Assembly (NCBI GenBank): GCA_964427505.1 | Contig: CAYRUO010000002.1 | Span: forward strand, 186,001 to 250,000 | Direction: 5' to 3' | Source: Thermanaerothrix sp034436175 | GTDB taxonomy: Bacteria > Chloroflexota > Anaerolineae > Anaerolineales > Anaerolineaceae | Length of the DNA stretch: 64,000 nt | Shown here: piece by piece, positions 23,977-33,060 of the stretch | How the letters are laid out: each line of letters opens with the position of its first letter | Position numbering within the stretch: position 1 is the first letter of the stretch | The notes under the pieces: generated by a model | The model's input: the letters and a program-made list of their open reading frames with translations, nothing else | Database searches by the model: none | Told to the model about the DNA's origin: nothing | Position numbers and translations under genes: made by a program

Positions 23977-26139
23977 TTACTCGTTTAATCTAAGGTTTTC
24001 TGCTCTTGGCCCACACGTAAAGATACGTTTCACCCTTGGAGTCAAAAGAACCACACCCCAGGCAAGAACTGCAAGTCCTATTCCTAACATCGAGAGTCGA
24101 GGCTTAAACCTAAGAGAAATCACATGCTCTCCCGTGGGAATCTCAACGGCTCGAAAAAGCCCCTGAAGGGATTGTACCTTTCTCGGCTGACCATCCAGAG
24201 ACGCCTCCCAACCAGGATATGCCACCTCGGCTAAAATTAACCACCCTGGCCCTTGGGCTCTGATGCTCCATTCATTGGATGTTCGTCGAATGATCTCAGC
24301 CTTCCCCTCAACCTGAGGCGGCCAGAAAAGGCCAGACTGAATCCATGCGCGTGGAAAAGTACGCTGGTTTAAGTAAATGAGTTGACCATCAATTTCGGTG
24401 ATCAATTCCAGTCCATCCACCTGTAAAGGAAAAGTCGAAACCACATACTTAACATTCCACCACCCCAACCAATCCGCTCGGGGAGAAAATAACCGATTAT
24501 CTACCCCGGGGTCACCGCTTGCAAATGGGGGTAAAGTGACCGAATAGCCTTCCTGCGGTACGCCAGTGGCTGTGCTCATATATTCGACATAGGCCTTCAG
24601 TTGTAAAGGATGGACGCCATCCGCCAATTCCAGTCCGCTCCGTACAGCGATGTACTGTGGGAAGGAAAAGGAAGGTGAATAAATGCGGAAAATCCCTTTG
24701 TCCTGACCGAAAAAGGCGACCAAATTAGAGGTGCTCTCCCAAACTTTGTCCTCAGGATGAAAAGCGATCCAAGTCCGTGAAACAATCCCTAAATCTATGA
24801 GTAACAATAAAGCAAATAATTTCCATCCCGCGTCTTTTTTAAGCCGCTGACGTTCCCACAGGGCCACAGTCAGTACCACCATGGCGAATAGGACAGCCCC
24901 AAAGGGCAATAAAAGAGGCATCTCCCCAAAAAGAAGGCGCCATCCTAACGTCAAAAAAACGACAAATCCCAGTAAACCGCTCAACCAAAGGATAACGTCG
25001 GGACGTAGCACGCGGGGTGATGTCATGAGCCAATTCACCCCAGCCGCAGTAGAAAGCGCGGCTACAAAACCGACTACGAACCAGAAACGCGCAGGCACCC
25101 GGAGCAAACTTACTCCGGGTAAATACGTTAACAATCTATCCATGCCCGGCAAATATGCCCCTAAAGCCGCAAGAATGGCCAATCCCCCCAGAATGAGCCA
25201 ACCCCTTAGGGAGCGTCTAAGAGTGGGCACAGCAATAACCAACACCAACATGCTAATCGGGATCATCCCCAAGTACGTCACCCATTCATGCACCCGCCCA
25301 AAGCCAGGAAACAGCAACCCAATCAGATGATAAGGGGGTAATGAGTACGCCAATGCTTCAGAGGGGTTTAATTCATTTCGCGTGGTTAAAGGCAACCATT
25401 CTAGCAAGGGCAAAAGCAAAGGTGCCGCAACCATGAATCCCCATATGAATTGGACAATATAAGTACCGATCTGGCGGATGACTTTTCCTTGTAAATATTC
25501 TCGCCCCCCTACGACGGCATAACCCAACCACAATCCGGCTAACATGCCCCCCCACCGCAAGTCTGCCAGCCATCCCAAACCCAAAACCAATCCCGGGAAA
25601 AAGAAGGCTTGCCATGCCTGTTTAGAATTCTGACGCAACCTTTCAGCCACCAAAACCCAGGGCGTCCACGAAAAAGCGTAGATCAGGGTGTAATGGCCTG
25701 CTCCCCAGTGTGCGATTATTTTAGGGAACGACATGAGAGCCCAACTACCAAGTAATGCTGCACGCTGATTATATCCTTCCAACCTTAGCCACCGATACAT
25801 GCCAAGCCCGAGAAAGAAAAGGTGAAGAAGAAGGGTAAGATTAAAACTCCACGCTGATGGAAACAGCACGCTTAACCAAGCGGGGGGGTACCAAAGACCA
25901 CTGAGGGGATCCGCCACCAAGGGATACCCACCTAAAAAAGCGTTCGACCATAAAGGGATTTCACCCCATTTACACAAAGAATGTGCAATTTCCCACGCGT
26001 CCGGGTAATGGGCAATTAAGGCATCGGTATAAGATGAACCGGGAGGAAAAGGCCATTTTCCCAGATTGGGTAACCACGGGAGAAGCGGAATCAATAACAA
26101 CCCACCAATGGACAGACCGCGTCTAATCTTTGCTCTCAT
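23977..26139 (-). CDS. YfhO-like GT-C fold membrane protein (720 aa)
   Basis: 720 residues, same layout as its neighbour: first loop IPLWSNAFLGGYPLVADPLSGLWYPP, about 12 membrane helices, then a soluble domain ending in WLILAEVAYPGWEASLDGQP and a final helix with a basic tail. The two proteins are clearly related in plan but diverged, so they probably act on different acceptors. The ATG overlaps the stop of the upstream GT-C gene (ATGA at 26136-26139), giving translational coupling. Confidence 0.85.
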   Translation of the reverse strand: MRAKIRRGLSIGGLLLIPLLPWLPNLGKWPFPPGSSYTDALIAHYPDAWEIAHSLCKWGEIPLWSNAFLGGYPLVADPLSGLWYPPAWLSVLFPSAWSFNLTLLLHLFFLGLGMYRWLRLEGYNQRAALLGSWALMSFPKIIAHWGAGHYTLIYAFSWTPWVLVAERLRQNSKQAWQAFFFPGLVLGLGWLADLRWGGMLAGLWLGYAVVGGREYLQGKVIRQIGTYIVQFIWGFMVAAPLLLPLLEWLPLTTRNELNPSEALAYSLPPYHLIGLLFPGFGRVHEWVTYLGMIPISMLVLVIAVPTLRRSLRGWLILGGLAILAALGAYLPGMDRLLTYLPGVSLLRVPARFWFVVGFVAALSTAAGVNWLMTSPRVLRPDVILWLSGLLGFVVFLTLGWRLLFGEMPLLLPFGAVLFAMVVLTVALWERQRLKKDAGWKLFALLLLIDLGIVSRTWIAFHPEDKVWESTSNLVAFFGQDKGIFRIYSPSFSFPQYIAVRSGLELADGVHPLQLKAYVEYMSTATGVPQEGYSVTLPPFASGDPGVDNRLFSPRADWLGWWNVKYVVSTFPLQVDGLELITEIDGQLIYLNQRTFPRAWIQSGLFWPPQVEGKAEIIRRTSNEWSIRAQGPGWLILAEVAYPGWEASLDGQPRKVQSLQGLFRAVEIPTGEHVISLRFKPRLSMLGIGLAVLAWGVVLLTPRVKRIFTCGPRAENLRLNE

Positions 26140-27665
26140 GGTTTCGTCGGCACCGTATACACGTAAATTTCACCAAACTGAGCGACGATGGGCACCGAAG
26201 AAAGCGCGTAGAGTTTAGCCAGATCGCGCTCTCGCATTCCCCAAAAGATGTAATCCACCCCACGTTCCTGTAATTGCTGAATGAAATCCACTTCTGAACC
26301 TGCGGTCTTAAGTGTAGCAACAACCCAATTCCCCTCTGCTTCGGCATCCGCCGTCTCAAAAGGATGGCCATATATGACCCGTCTTCCGGTGAAAGCCGGA
26401 ATAATTAGCCCCGTTTCAGGTGCGGCGTAGACGAGTGCCTCTTGAGGTGTGTGAGTCTCAATCCACCTTAGAGCACGATATTCATCCCTATCCAGCGTCA
26501 ATAACGGATGATCGTTAGCAACTGCGATGAGCCCCGAAATAATAACGATCGCCGTCGTAGGTAAAGAGAGCGCAAAAACCACCCTCCCCAGCAATCTCCC
26601 TACCCTCTCATTCCATTGCTCGAGCCACACACTCCCACGCCCCGCGAGAATCACAATTGGGATATAAAAACCAACCAAAAGGCGTCGCTGTAGTGCCCAT
26701 GGACTGTACGCCATGAGCCATCCGGCGGCAAACCACACCACCAGGAAGGGTAGGTTTATCTTGGATTCCAATTTTGGCTTAACTATCCCTAATATGGCTA
26801 ACACAAGAGCCGGAGAAAAGGCAAATAGGTAATCCCATAGAGGGGGAGAAGGCGTAAGGTTTTGGGCGTTCCACTCTCGCAGCCATGGATCCTGCAACAC
26901 CGTTAAATATTGATAAAAGAGAACTATTCCACCACCTAAGCCAAGACCCAGAAAGGCATTTACCCCGGGACGTTGACGGCACAGCCACAACCACACACCA
27001 TACCCAGCGCTCACAACACCGCCAACAACAACGCCAAAAGGCAAAACAATGCCCAAACCCAATCCCAATAAAAAAGATACAAAAAATGCCCACTTTCTTG
27101 TGGGGTGGAGCAAGATCGAAAAATAAAACAGAAGCAAACCTAACCCCAAGGCAAAATGCGGGTTCGCGAACATTGAGAGAAAAGGATATGCCTCAGCCAG
27201 CCAAAAATCCGGTGTAAAACCTCCCCACAGAGTCGCCAACCACCCCAAACCCGTTCCCAACAATATCCAATAGTACAACCAACTTATTTTTGTCGTGTCT
27301 GATATGACCGTACTAAGGAAGCGCCACAATGCCAGCATGAGAACCCATGCTGATAACAAACGGGCACCGTGAAAAACTCCAATCAGTGGAAGATTCAGCA
27401 GTCTAGCCAAATGCCCTAGTGCAATGTAAAAGACAAAAAGATAACCCGAGGGAGATGCTTCTGCAGTATACGGCAGACGGAACAACCATCCCCCTTGAAA
27501 CCCTTCGTACATCTTCGCCATATAAGAATAACCATCAATGGGATTAAACAAAAAGCCCGTAAAAATACGTTCTTCAGATGAAATAAGGACTGCTAAAATA
27601 TAAGGCAGTCCGGTCAAACCCCAGACAAGCAAACTGCCTATCCATGGGAAACGACGCGTGCCCAT
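26136..27665 (-). CDS. Polytopic GT-C-like membrane protein (509 aa)
   Basis: 509 residues from ATG 27665 (an in-frame ATG at 27719 would add 18 residues). About ten membrane helices. The first outer loop contains NPIDGYSYMAKMYEGFQGGWLFRLPYTAEAS, with an acidic residue as in GT-C enzymes that use polyprenyl-phosphate sugars. The soluble C-terminus has RALRWIETHTPQEALVYAAPETG. I prefer 27665 because a consensus promoter (27673-27701) would start transcription right at that codon, making a leaderless message. First gene of the five-gene operon ending with DUF58. Confidence 0.8.
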   Translation of the reverse strand: MGTRRFPWIGSLLVWGLTGLPYILAVLISSEERIFTGFLFNPIDGYSYMAKMYEGFQGGWLFRLPYTAEASPSGYLFVFYIALGHLARLLNLPLIGVFHGARLLSAWVLMLALWRFLSTVISDTTKISWLYYWILLGTGLGWLATLWGGFTPDFWLAEAYPFLSMFANPHFALGLGLLLFYFSILLHPTRKWAFFVSFLLGLGLGIVLPFGVVVGGVVSAGYGVWLWLCRQRPGVNAFLGLGLGGGIVLFYQYLTVLQDPWLREWNAQNLTPSPPLWDYLFAFSPALVLAILGIVKPKLESKINLPFLVVWFAAGWLMAYSPWALQRRLLVGFYIPIVILAGRGSVWLEQWNERVGRLLGRVVFALSLPTTAIVIISGLIAVANDHPLLTLDRDEYRALRWIETHTPQEALVYAAPETGLIIPAFTGRRVIYGHPFETADAEAEGNWVVATLKTAGSEVDFIQQLQERGVDYIFWGMRERDLAKLYALSSVPIVAQFGEIYVYTVPTKP

Positions 27666-27672
27666 GTTATGA

Positions 27673-27701
27673 AGTATACTAAAATGAACTTGGCGAATCA
27701 A
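27673..27701 (-). promoter_or_regulatory. Promoter of the GT-C/MoxR/DUF58 operon, leaderless
   Basis: Minus strand: TTGATT (27701-27696), a 17-base spacer and TATACT (27678-27673). The start point would fall about 7 bases on, at the ATG of 27665, leaving no leader. Confidence 0.6.
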
Positions 27702-27742
27702 ACGCTTCATCTTGACCATCCCGAAGGTTTGGAAAACAACCC

Positions 27743-28444
27743 ATGAGCCAGGCGTTTCACCTTCTCCAACTGCAGAAAATTGATTCGCAACTCGATCAGA
27801 TAGAAAGCAGGGCTCAGGAAATAAATGCCCTACTATCCAACCATTCTGAAGTTGAAGCCGCCCAACGCCTTCTTCAGCAGGCTGATACTGTCTTCAAACA
27901 AAAGCAACAAGCGCTCAGAAAAATTGAACAAGAAGCACAGGCCAAACGGATAAAATTGGAACAAAGCGAAGAAAATCTTTATTCGGGAAGGGTCAAAATT
28001 CCCAAAGAGTTGCGTGATCTAGAAAATGAGGTGCAAGCCTTAAAACGTGCTCTGAGCGCGCTCGAAGATCGCCAACTAGAAGCCATGATCGAACTCGAAC
28101 AAGCCGAAACTGAGTATCGCCAGGCAGAACTCCAAGTTCAACGCGCTCTTGCAACAGAAACCGAACAACATGCCAGTTTGCGCGGCGAATTGGAAAATCT
28201 TCTTCGTAATCGCGATCGGTTGCTGCGTGAACGTGAGGTTATTCTCAACCAAATTGACCCCAGCAACCAAGTCATCTACCAGCAATTGCGTGAACGCAAG
28301 CGCGGGATTGCCGTTGCTACCGTAGAAGATGATACCTGCTCTGCCTGCGGTTCCACTCTAACCCCTGCCGAACGACAAGCGGCACGCTTTCCTCATCAAT
28401 TGGTTTTTTGCAGTTCATGCGGACGCATCCTCTATGCGGGATAG
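27743..28444 (+). CDS. Coiled-coil protein with C-terminal zinc ribbon (COG1579 type)
   Basis: 233 residues. Almost entirely a long antiparallel coiled coil (about 5-185, rich in Glu, Gln, Leu and Arg), followed by a zinc ribbon with CSACG...CSSCG (two CxxC knuckles) at about 203-228. This architecture is widespread, and its role is thought to involve nucleic acid or ribosome contacts but is not settled. It starts only 24 bases from the upstream ATG of the divergent GT-C operon. It is 3 bases from the NACHT-HEAT gene downstream, so the two are likely co-transcribed. Confidence 0.88.
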   Translation: MSQAFHLLQLQKIDSQLDQIESRAQEINALLSNHSEVEAAQRLLQQADTVFKQKQQALRKIEQEAQAKRIKLEQSEENLYSGRVKIPKELRDLENEVQALKRALSALEDRQLEAMIELEQAETEYRQAELQVQRALATETEQHASLRGELENLLRNRDRLLREREVILNQIDPSNQVIYQQLRERKRGIAVATVEDDTCSACGSTLTPAERQAARFPHQLVFCSSCGRILYAG

Positions 28445-28447
28445 GCT

Positions 28448-30919
28448 ATGCGAAGTTTTTTGGGGCTACAACTCGACCGCCTTTCATTTTGGATTGGCTT
28501 TTTAACCGGAACGCTGTTCTGGTTTGTCCTCTCACGCTTAGGAAAAGAATGGCCCAACCTGCGCGAGGGACTTAAGCAGTGGTTTAAACACCTAAAACAG
28601 CGCCAACTTGCCGGCACCGAATTCGCAATTCGCCAGGATGCTCTTCATCGCGCCCAGCGCAGCCACCTCGCTGCCAACTTATTCGCTTTGGATGAGGTCA
28701 TCATCCCACCACGATTACTCGCCCCACCTCAACCGCCCATAAATGATTCAGACACCCGGCTTCCCCGCATCCACGAGCAATTCTTTCCCCCATTACCTCA
28801 ATGGCCTGAGTTCATTTCGCGCTTCGGCGCCCCCACACTCACCCTCCTGCAAGCGCTCAGTCAGGGCTCACGGATTGCCATCGTAGGGAAACCCGGTAGC
28901 GGCAAGACCGTTGCATTAGCTCATCTCGCCTCATCTTTGGCGCGCCGTGAAGGATTACCGGGTTTTGCGGCTAACCTCACCCCAATTTTTCTGCACTATC
29001 TTGACCTAGAGCCTTTTCTCTCCTCAGCTGCAGACCCTATAGACCCTATTTATCACGCTTTAACTCGCTTCCTACCCCTGACCGCACACCCCCGCTTGCT
29101 TGGTTTCCTGAAAAGCGCTTGCAAGGATGGGGATGCCGTTCTTCTTCTGGATGGTATAGATGAACTTCCTCCAGAGATGCTTAATACGGCTACGGCATAC
29201 CTTCGTTCTTTGTTCACCGATTATCCGCATACCCGGCTTGTCATGGCTGCTTCTGATTTATACCTGGATGGCTTAGTAGATCTTGGGATTGAGCCTTTGC
29301 CCCTAGCCGCCTGGACGCATGATCAAGTGGAATCATTTGTCAATCGCTGGAGTCGACTGTGGAATCAGCATATCGGTATCCCCACCTCACAGAAAACAAA
29401 TATTGTCCCTCTGGATGATCTTCTAATCCGAGGTTGGGTGGACACGACTCCGATCTATTCACCACTCGAATGGACGCTTTACATATGGGCGATCCTTGCC
29501 GGTGACCTTTCTAGCACAGTTCCAGAAGCAATTGACGCTTACATCAATCGCCTTTGTGGCTCCAGCCTTTCAGTCACCTCATTGAGCACACTTGCACGCA
29601 CATTTATCGAGAGCCGTAAACCCGCCCTCACTCCACGCGAAATTGAACAGGCGGTTTCTGAACTGCAAATCCCAAGCGCGGCCCTCTCATCCGAAGATCA
29701 AGAGCAAATCGTCAAGAAACCGAAATCCACATCCCCAGGCAAATCAGTTCGACCCGGTAACCGAATTCTGCTGACGCTTTTGGATGCTGGGCTTCTCCGT
29801 GAGCACAGCAATGAGCGGCTTGCTTTTACTCATACCTATATCATGGCTTTCTTGGCAGCACGTCATCTCGACGCTTTGCCAGAAACGCCCGCATTACCGC
29901 GTTGGAGCGCTGAAGATTCGCTGATCTACCATTTTACGGCTTGGCATCCTGAGACGCCTTGGTTCGAAGAATGGATCAAGAGGGATTCAGCGCCAACTTT
30001 ATACCGTGCTTTTTACTGGGCACGCTTAACCCCGCGCAATGCCCCTATTCGCTCGTTCCTGATGAAGCGCATCCTTCCTACATTGCAAAATGAACCAGAA
30101 AATCCTGAAGTGGGTTTTGAGGGATTAGCCGCCTGTGCAACTACAAATGATCCATCCTTGACCCTCCTATTCCGCCAATGGCTAAAAACCAACAAACCCC
30201 ATCTTCGTCTCTATGCCGCTTTGGGATGTGGCTTCCTACGGGATTCCGGTGGATTGAAGGATTTGGTTTCCCTGTTAAATGATCCAGAAGAAAGCGTCCG
30301 CGTGGGAGCGTGTTTTGCGTTGGCTCAATTTCGGGATCCTCTGGCCGAAGAAGCCATCATACGTGCTCTCGCCTTCGGTGATGAGGCACTCCGGCTCGCC
30401 GCCGCCGAAGCATTAGCCAACATCGTCCCCAGCGGCGAAGAACACCTCAAAGAAGCTTTATCCACGGAGGATCTCCTCACACGGCGGGCTGCCGTTATCG
30501 GCATTGCCCACCTTCAAGCCCCCTGGGTCGTAAGAGAACTGGAACGTATTGCTGTGGAAGATGGTCAGTGGGTCGTACGAAACGCAGCCACACAGGCTTT
30601 AGAAAGCCTTCACCACATCTATTTATACCGGCCCGAAACTCCGCCCCATGAGACCCCTTGGCTGATTGCATTTGCCGCCAAATTAGGGCAAGGCATTATA
30701 CCCGGCGAACCTGTAGAATCGCTACTTCAGCAAGCCTTGATTCAGGGAGACGATGACGAGAAATTGGCTGCAATGGCAATGATTCGCATGCAGCCCCACC
30801 CCACGTACATCCAACCCATGAAAACCCTTTTGCATCATACCAACCCCGAAGTGCGTCACACAGCCCACTATACCTTGTGGGTGCTTTCCCTCTCCGAACC
30901 CACAGCAACTATGGACTAG
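28448..30919 (+). CDS. Membrane-anchored NACHT-type NTPase with HEAT repeats
   Basis: 823 residues. One N-terminal membrane helix (about 12-30), a basic linker, then a STAND/NACHT NTPase: Walker A GKPGSGKT near 147-154 and Walker B AVLLLDGIDELP near 230-241, whose D-G-I-D-E-L is typical of NACHT. A helical middle part follows. From about residue 560 to the end there are HEAT-like repeats (for example SLLNDPEESVRVGACFALAQFRDPLAEEAIIRAL). The plan is that of signal-sensing switch proteins. No effector domain such as a nuclease, TIR or protease is visible. It follows the zinc-ribbon gene by 3 bases, and its stop overlaps the convergent DUF167 stop (CTAG). Confidence 0.88.
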   Translation: MRSFLGLQLDRLSFWIGFLTGTLFWFVLSRLGKEWPNLREGLKQWFKHLKQRQLAGTEFAIRQDALHRAQRSHLAANLFALDEVIIPPRLLAPPQPPINDSDTRLPRIHEQFFPPLPQWPEFISRFGAPTLTLLQALSQGSRIAIVGKPGSGKTVALAHLASSLARREGLPGFAANLTPIFLHYLDLEPFLSSAADPIDPIYHALTRFLPLTAHPRLLGFLKSACKDGDAVLLLDGIDELPPEMLNTATAYLRSLFTDYPHTRLVMAASDLYLDGLVDLGIEPLPLAAWTHDQVESFVNRWSRLWNQHIGIPTSQKTNIVPLDDLLIRGWVDTTPIYSPLEWTLYIWAILAGDLSSTVPEAIDAYINRLCGSSLSVTSLSTLARTFIESRKPALTPREIEQAVSELQIPSAALSSEDQEQIVKKPKSTSPGKSVRPGNRILLTLLDAGLLREHSNERLAFTHTYIMAFLAARHLDALPETPALPRWSAEDSLIYHFTAWHPETPWFEEWIKRDSAPTLYRAFYWARLTPRNAPIRSFLMKRILPTLQNEPENPEVGFEGLAACATTNDPSLTLLFRQWLKTNKPHLRLYAALGCGFLRDSGGLKDLVSLLNDPEESVRVGACFALAQFRDPLAEEAIIRALAFGDEALRLAAAEALANIVPSGEEHLKEALSTEDLLTRRAAVIGIAHLQAPWVVRELERIAVEDGQWVVRNAATQALESLHHIYLYRPETPPHETPWLIAFAAKLGQGIIPGEPVESLLQQALIQGDDDEKLAAMAMIRMQPHPTYIQPMKTLLHHTNPEVRHTAHYTLWVLSLSEPTATMD

Positions 30920-31248
30920 GTTTTTTGCAAGGCTTTCCTTAGTGCTTGATCCACCTTTTCGGGGTCTTGACCAAGGATGGCAACGAGTTTTTGCTCGTTA
31001 TCCCAACCCGCGACAATCTCTAAATCAGTCCTCTTCACCCCCAAGATTCCACTCAAGAATGCCAAGAGAGCGTTATTTAGTTGATCAAATTGAGTGGCTG
31101 GAGCGTTTAGGGCTATAACCACGATTCCATCGTTGGTGATACGTTCAATGCTATCCCGATTCGCACCACCCCTTACCAACAGGGTAAGCGCAGCACCGCG
31201 TTTGGGCTGAGAAAAACGAGGGAGGCCCTTCTTTTCCATGCAGATCAC
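30916..31248 (-). CDS. DUF167 (YggU-like) protein
   Basis: 110 residues, usual size. Small alpha/beta fold family of unknown function. Seen: LTLLVRGGANRDSIERI (strand and G-A-N-R/K-D signature), VVIALNAPATQFDQLNNALLAFLSGILGV and VAGWDNEQKLVAI. The ATG overlaps the end of the yggT gene (ATGA). It is the last gene of a long minus-strand run; yggS-yggT-DUF167 neighbours are a common arrangement in bacteria. Confidence 0.88.
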   Translation of the reverse strand: MICMEKKGLPRFSQPKRGAALTLLVRGGANRDSIERITNDGIVVIALNAPATQFDQLNNALLAFLSGILGVKRTDLEIVAGWDNEQKLVAILGQDPEKVDQALRKALQKT

Positions 31249-31511
31249 CTAAAAAGATTGAGTACAGCAATGAGCACCCATTCAACCACCTGAATAAGAA
31301 TAATCAGGACAATGGGGCTAAAGTCAATCATCTGCACCGGAGGAACAACGCGGCGAATTGGCGCTAGTAAAGGTTCTACAATGCGATCAAGCGCAGACCG
31401 GACTGGATGGAAAGGGGAAAGAAAATAAGAAAGCACAACATCCACGATGATCACAATAACCAGAAGCGTGGAAAGAGCCTGGATTAACTGGATTAGAAAC
31501 CAAATCATCAC
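31245..31511 (-). CDS. YggT family membrane protein
   Basis: 88 residues with two membrane helices separated by the conserved stretch LSPFHPVRSALDRIVEPLLAPIRRVVPP, which is diagnostic for YggT. Members affect osmotic tolerance, division or thylakoid organisation in different groups; the molecular role is unclear. It overlaps DUF167 by 4 bases and follows yggS by 22 bases. Confidence 0.92.
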   Translation of the reverse strand: MMIWFLIQLIQALSTLLVIVIIVDVVLSYFLSPFHPVRSALDRIVEPLLAPIRRVVPPVQMIDFSPIVLIILIQVVEWVLIAVLNLFR

Positions 31512-31533
31512 TTAAACCTCTCGCAATGTGGTT

Positions 31534-32259
31534 TTACTCAGGCCGTGGGCCTAAAATTGCCTGTCCAATTCGCACCATCGTTGCCCCTTCCTCAATCGCC
31601 AACGGAAAATCTGCGCTGGTTCCCATCGAAATCTCATTCCAAGATACCCCGGGAAATGCCCGAGCCAGAAAATCACGCAGTCGTCGTGAATGGGCAAAAT
31701 ACCGCCGGGCCTGGTCGGCATCTTCGGTTAAAGGGGGCATGGTCATAATACCTTGGATAATAAGATGAGGGCAGGTGACTAAAATCTGTTCAATCTCTGG
31801 TAATAACTCTGCCCAAGAATCGGGGTCTTCAGCTCGCCACCCTGATTTGCTCTCTTCTCCCCCAACATTAAATTCAAGCAAAACCGGTAATCGCCGCCCC
31901 TGTTCAGACAAAACTCGCTCTAATTTCTGAGCCAAGCGCAGACTATCCAGCGCTTGAAACCAATCAAAATATTGAGCAACAAATTTGGCTTTCCGGCTCT
32001 GCAAATGGCCGATCATGTGCCATTCAAGAGAATAATCCCGCAAGGCTTCTATCTTAGGAAGGGCTTCTTCTGGATAGTTCTCACCCAAAGTTCTTGCCCC
32101 GGCTTCCACCACTGCACGAATTGATTCAATTGGTTGACCTTTAGTAACAACAATCAACCGAATTTGTGAGGGATCACGACCGCTTCTAACAGCGGCTTGG
32201 TGAATTTGCTCTAAAATCCTGAAATAGTTCTCACGTATGATCCTTGCCTCTAAAGCCAT
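31534..32259 (-). CDS. PLP homeostasis protein (YggS/PROSC family)
   Basis: 241 residues from ATG 32259 with GGAGG about 9 bases upstream; a longer in-frame start at 32343 would overlap the pgeF gene. A PLP-binding TIM barrel without an enzyme partner domain, which keeps pyridoxal phosphate levels balanced. Seen: RLIVVTKGQP (PLP lysine), LGENYPEEALPK, WHMIGHLQSRKAK, GIMTMPPL and the phosphate-binding MGTSADFPLAIEEGATMVRIG. Confidence 0.96.
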   Translation of the reverse strand: MALEARIIRENYFRILEQIHQAAVRSGRDPSQIRLIVVTKGQPIESIRAVVEAGARTLGENYPEEALPKIEALRDYSLEWHMIGHLQSRKAKFVAQYFDWFQALDSLRLAQKLERVLSEQGRRLPVLLEFNVGGEESKSGWRAEDPDSWAELLPEIEQILVTCPHLIIQGIMTMPPLTEDADQARRYFAHSRRLRDFLARAFPGVSWNEISMGTSADFPLAIEEGATMVRIGQAILGPRPE

Positions 32260-32273
32260 CTCCAATGCCTCCT

Positions 32274-33056
32274 TCAGGATTTTAGCGCAATCAATGCGCC
32301 AAAGCGACCGGTTTGGCCTGCTTCTCCGCGATGGGAGTACCAATGGTGTATATCACAGGCCGTACATAAACCCGCAATTTCCACCTGGGTGACTCCGGCT
32401 CTTCTCAGCCACAATACATTTGCCTGCCACAAGTCGAAATACGTTCGTCCATCACGTTGAATCAGCACGGTTTCCGAGTCCTCTCGAAAGGTCTGCCATA
32501 CACCTTCAATGACCTCAGGCCCAACCACATAATGATCTGGCCCAATCGAAGGTCCAATGGCAGCCAGGATATTTGCCGGAACGCTACCATATTCTGACTG
32601 CATAACCTCTACGGCTTTGAATGTAACCGCGGCGAGTGTGCCTTTCCAGCCGGCATGCACTAATCCGACCACGTTTTTTTGAGGATCATACAAGAAGATC
32701 GGAACGCAGTCAGCAAAACGCATAAATAAGGTCACGTCTGGATTTTGGGTCAGAATCGCATCGGCTCGGGAATGGGGCATTTCCAAGGGACGTGGACGAT
32801 CCGTGCACAACACGATATCGCTATGCACTTGCCAAACATCAAAAATTGTTTCAACCCTGCGATTGACCACTTCAAAGATACGCCGCCGGTTTTCGATGAT
32901 ATTTTCACGGGTATCTCCAAGATTCCCACCCAGGTTAAGGCTAGCCCACGGCGCTGGACTAACGCCGCCCAGGCGGGTGAACACCCCATGAACAACCGCA
33001 GGTGGAAAAATATCGAACTGATAATAGACTAGACCATTCTGATGAACGAATCCCAT
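32274..33056 (-). CDS. pgeF: Peptidoglycan editing factor PgeF (YfiH, polyphenol oxidase-like)
   Basis: 260 residues from ATG 33056; an upstream in-frame start would overlap the preceding gene. The family includes PgeF, which removes wrongly placed amino acids from peptidoglycan precursors, and laccase-like and purine-nucleoside enzymes. Seen: VHGVFTRLGGVSPAPWASLNLG at the start, QVHSD, MRFADCVPIFLYDP (Cys ligand), LVHAGWKGT (His ligand) and the C-terminal CTACDIHHWYSHRG. The role is inferred from family. It lies 14 bases upstream of yggS. Confidence 0.9.
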   Translation of the reverse strand: MGFVHQNGLVYYQFDIFPPAVVHGVFTRLGGVSPAPWASLNLGGNLGDTRENIIENRRRIFEVVNRRVETIFDVWQVHSDIVLCTDRPRPLEMPHSRADAILTQNPDVTLFMRFADCVPIFLYDPQKNVVGLVHAGWKGTLAAVTFKAVEVMQSEYGSVPANILAAIGPSIGPDHYVVGPEVIEGVWQTFREDSETVLIQRDGRTYFDLWQANVLWLRRAGVTQVEIAGLCTACDIHHWYSHRGEAGQTGRFGALIALKS

Positions 33057-33060
33057 CTTC

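Noticed and set aside
28448..30919. Calling the NACHT protein a proven anti-phage system
   Set aside because: No effector domain, no defence neighbours and ordinary surroundings; the fold alone is not enough.
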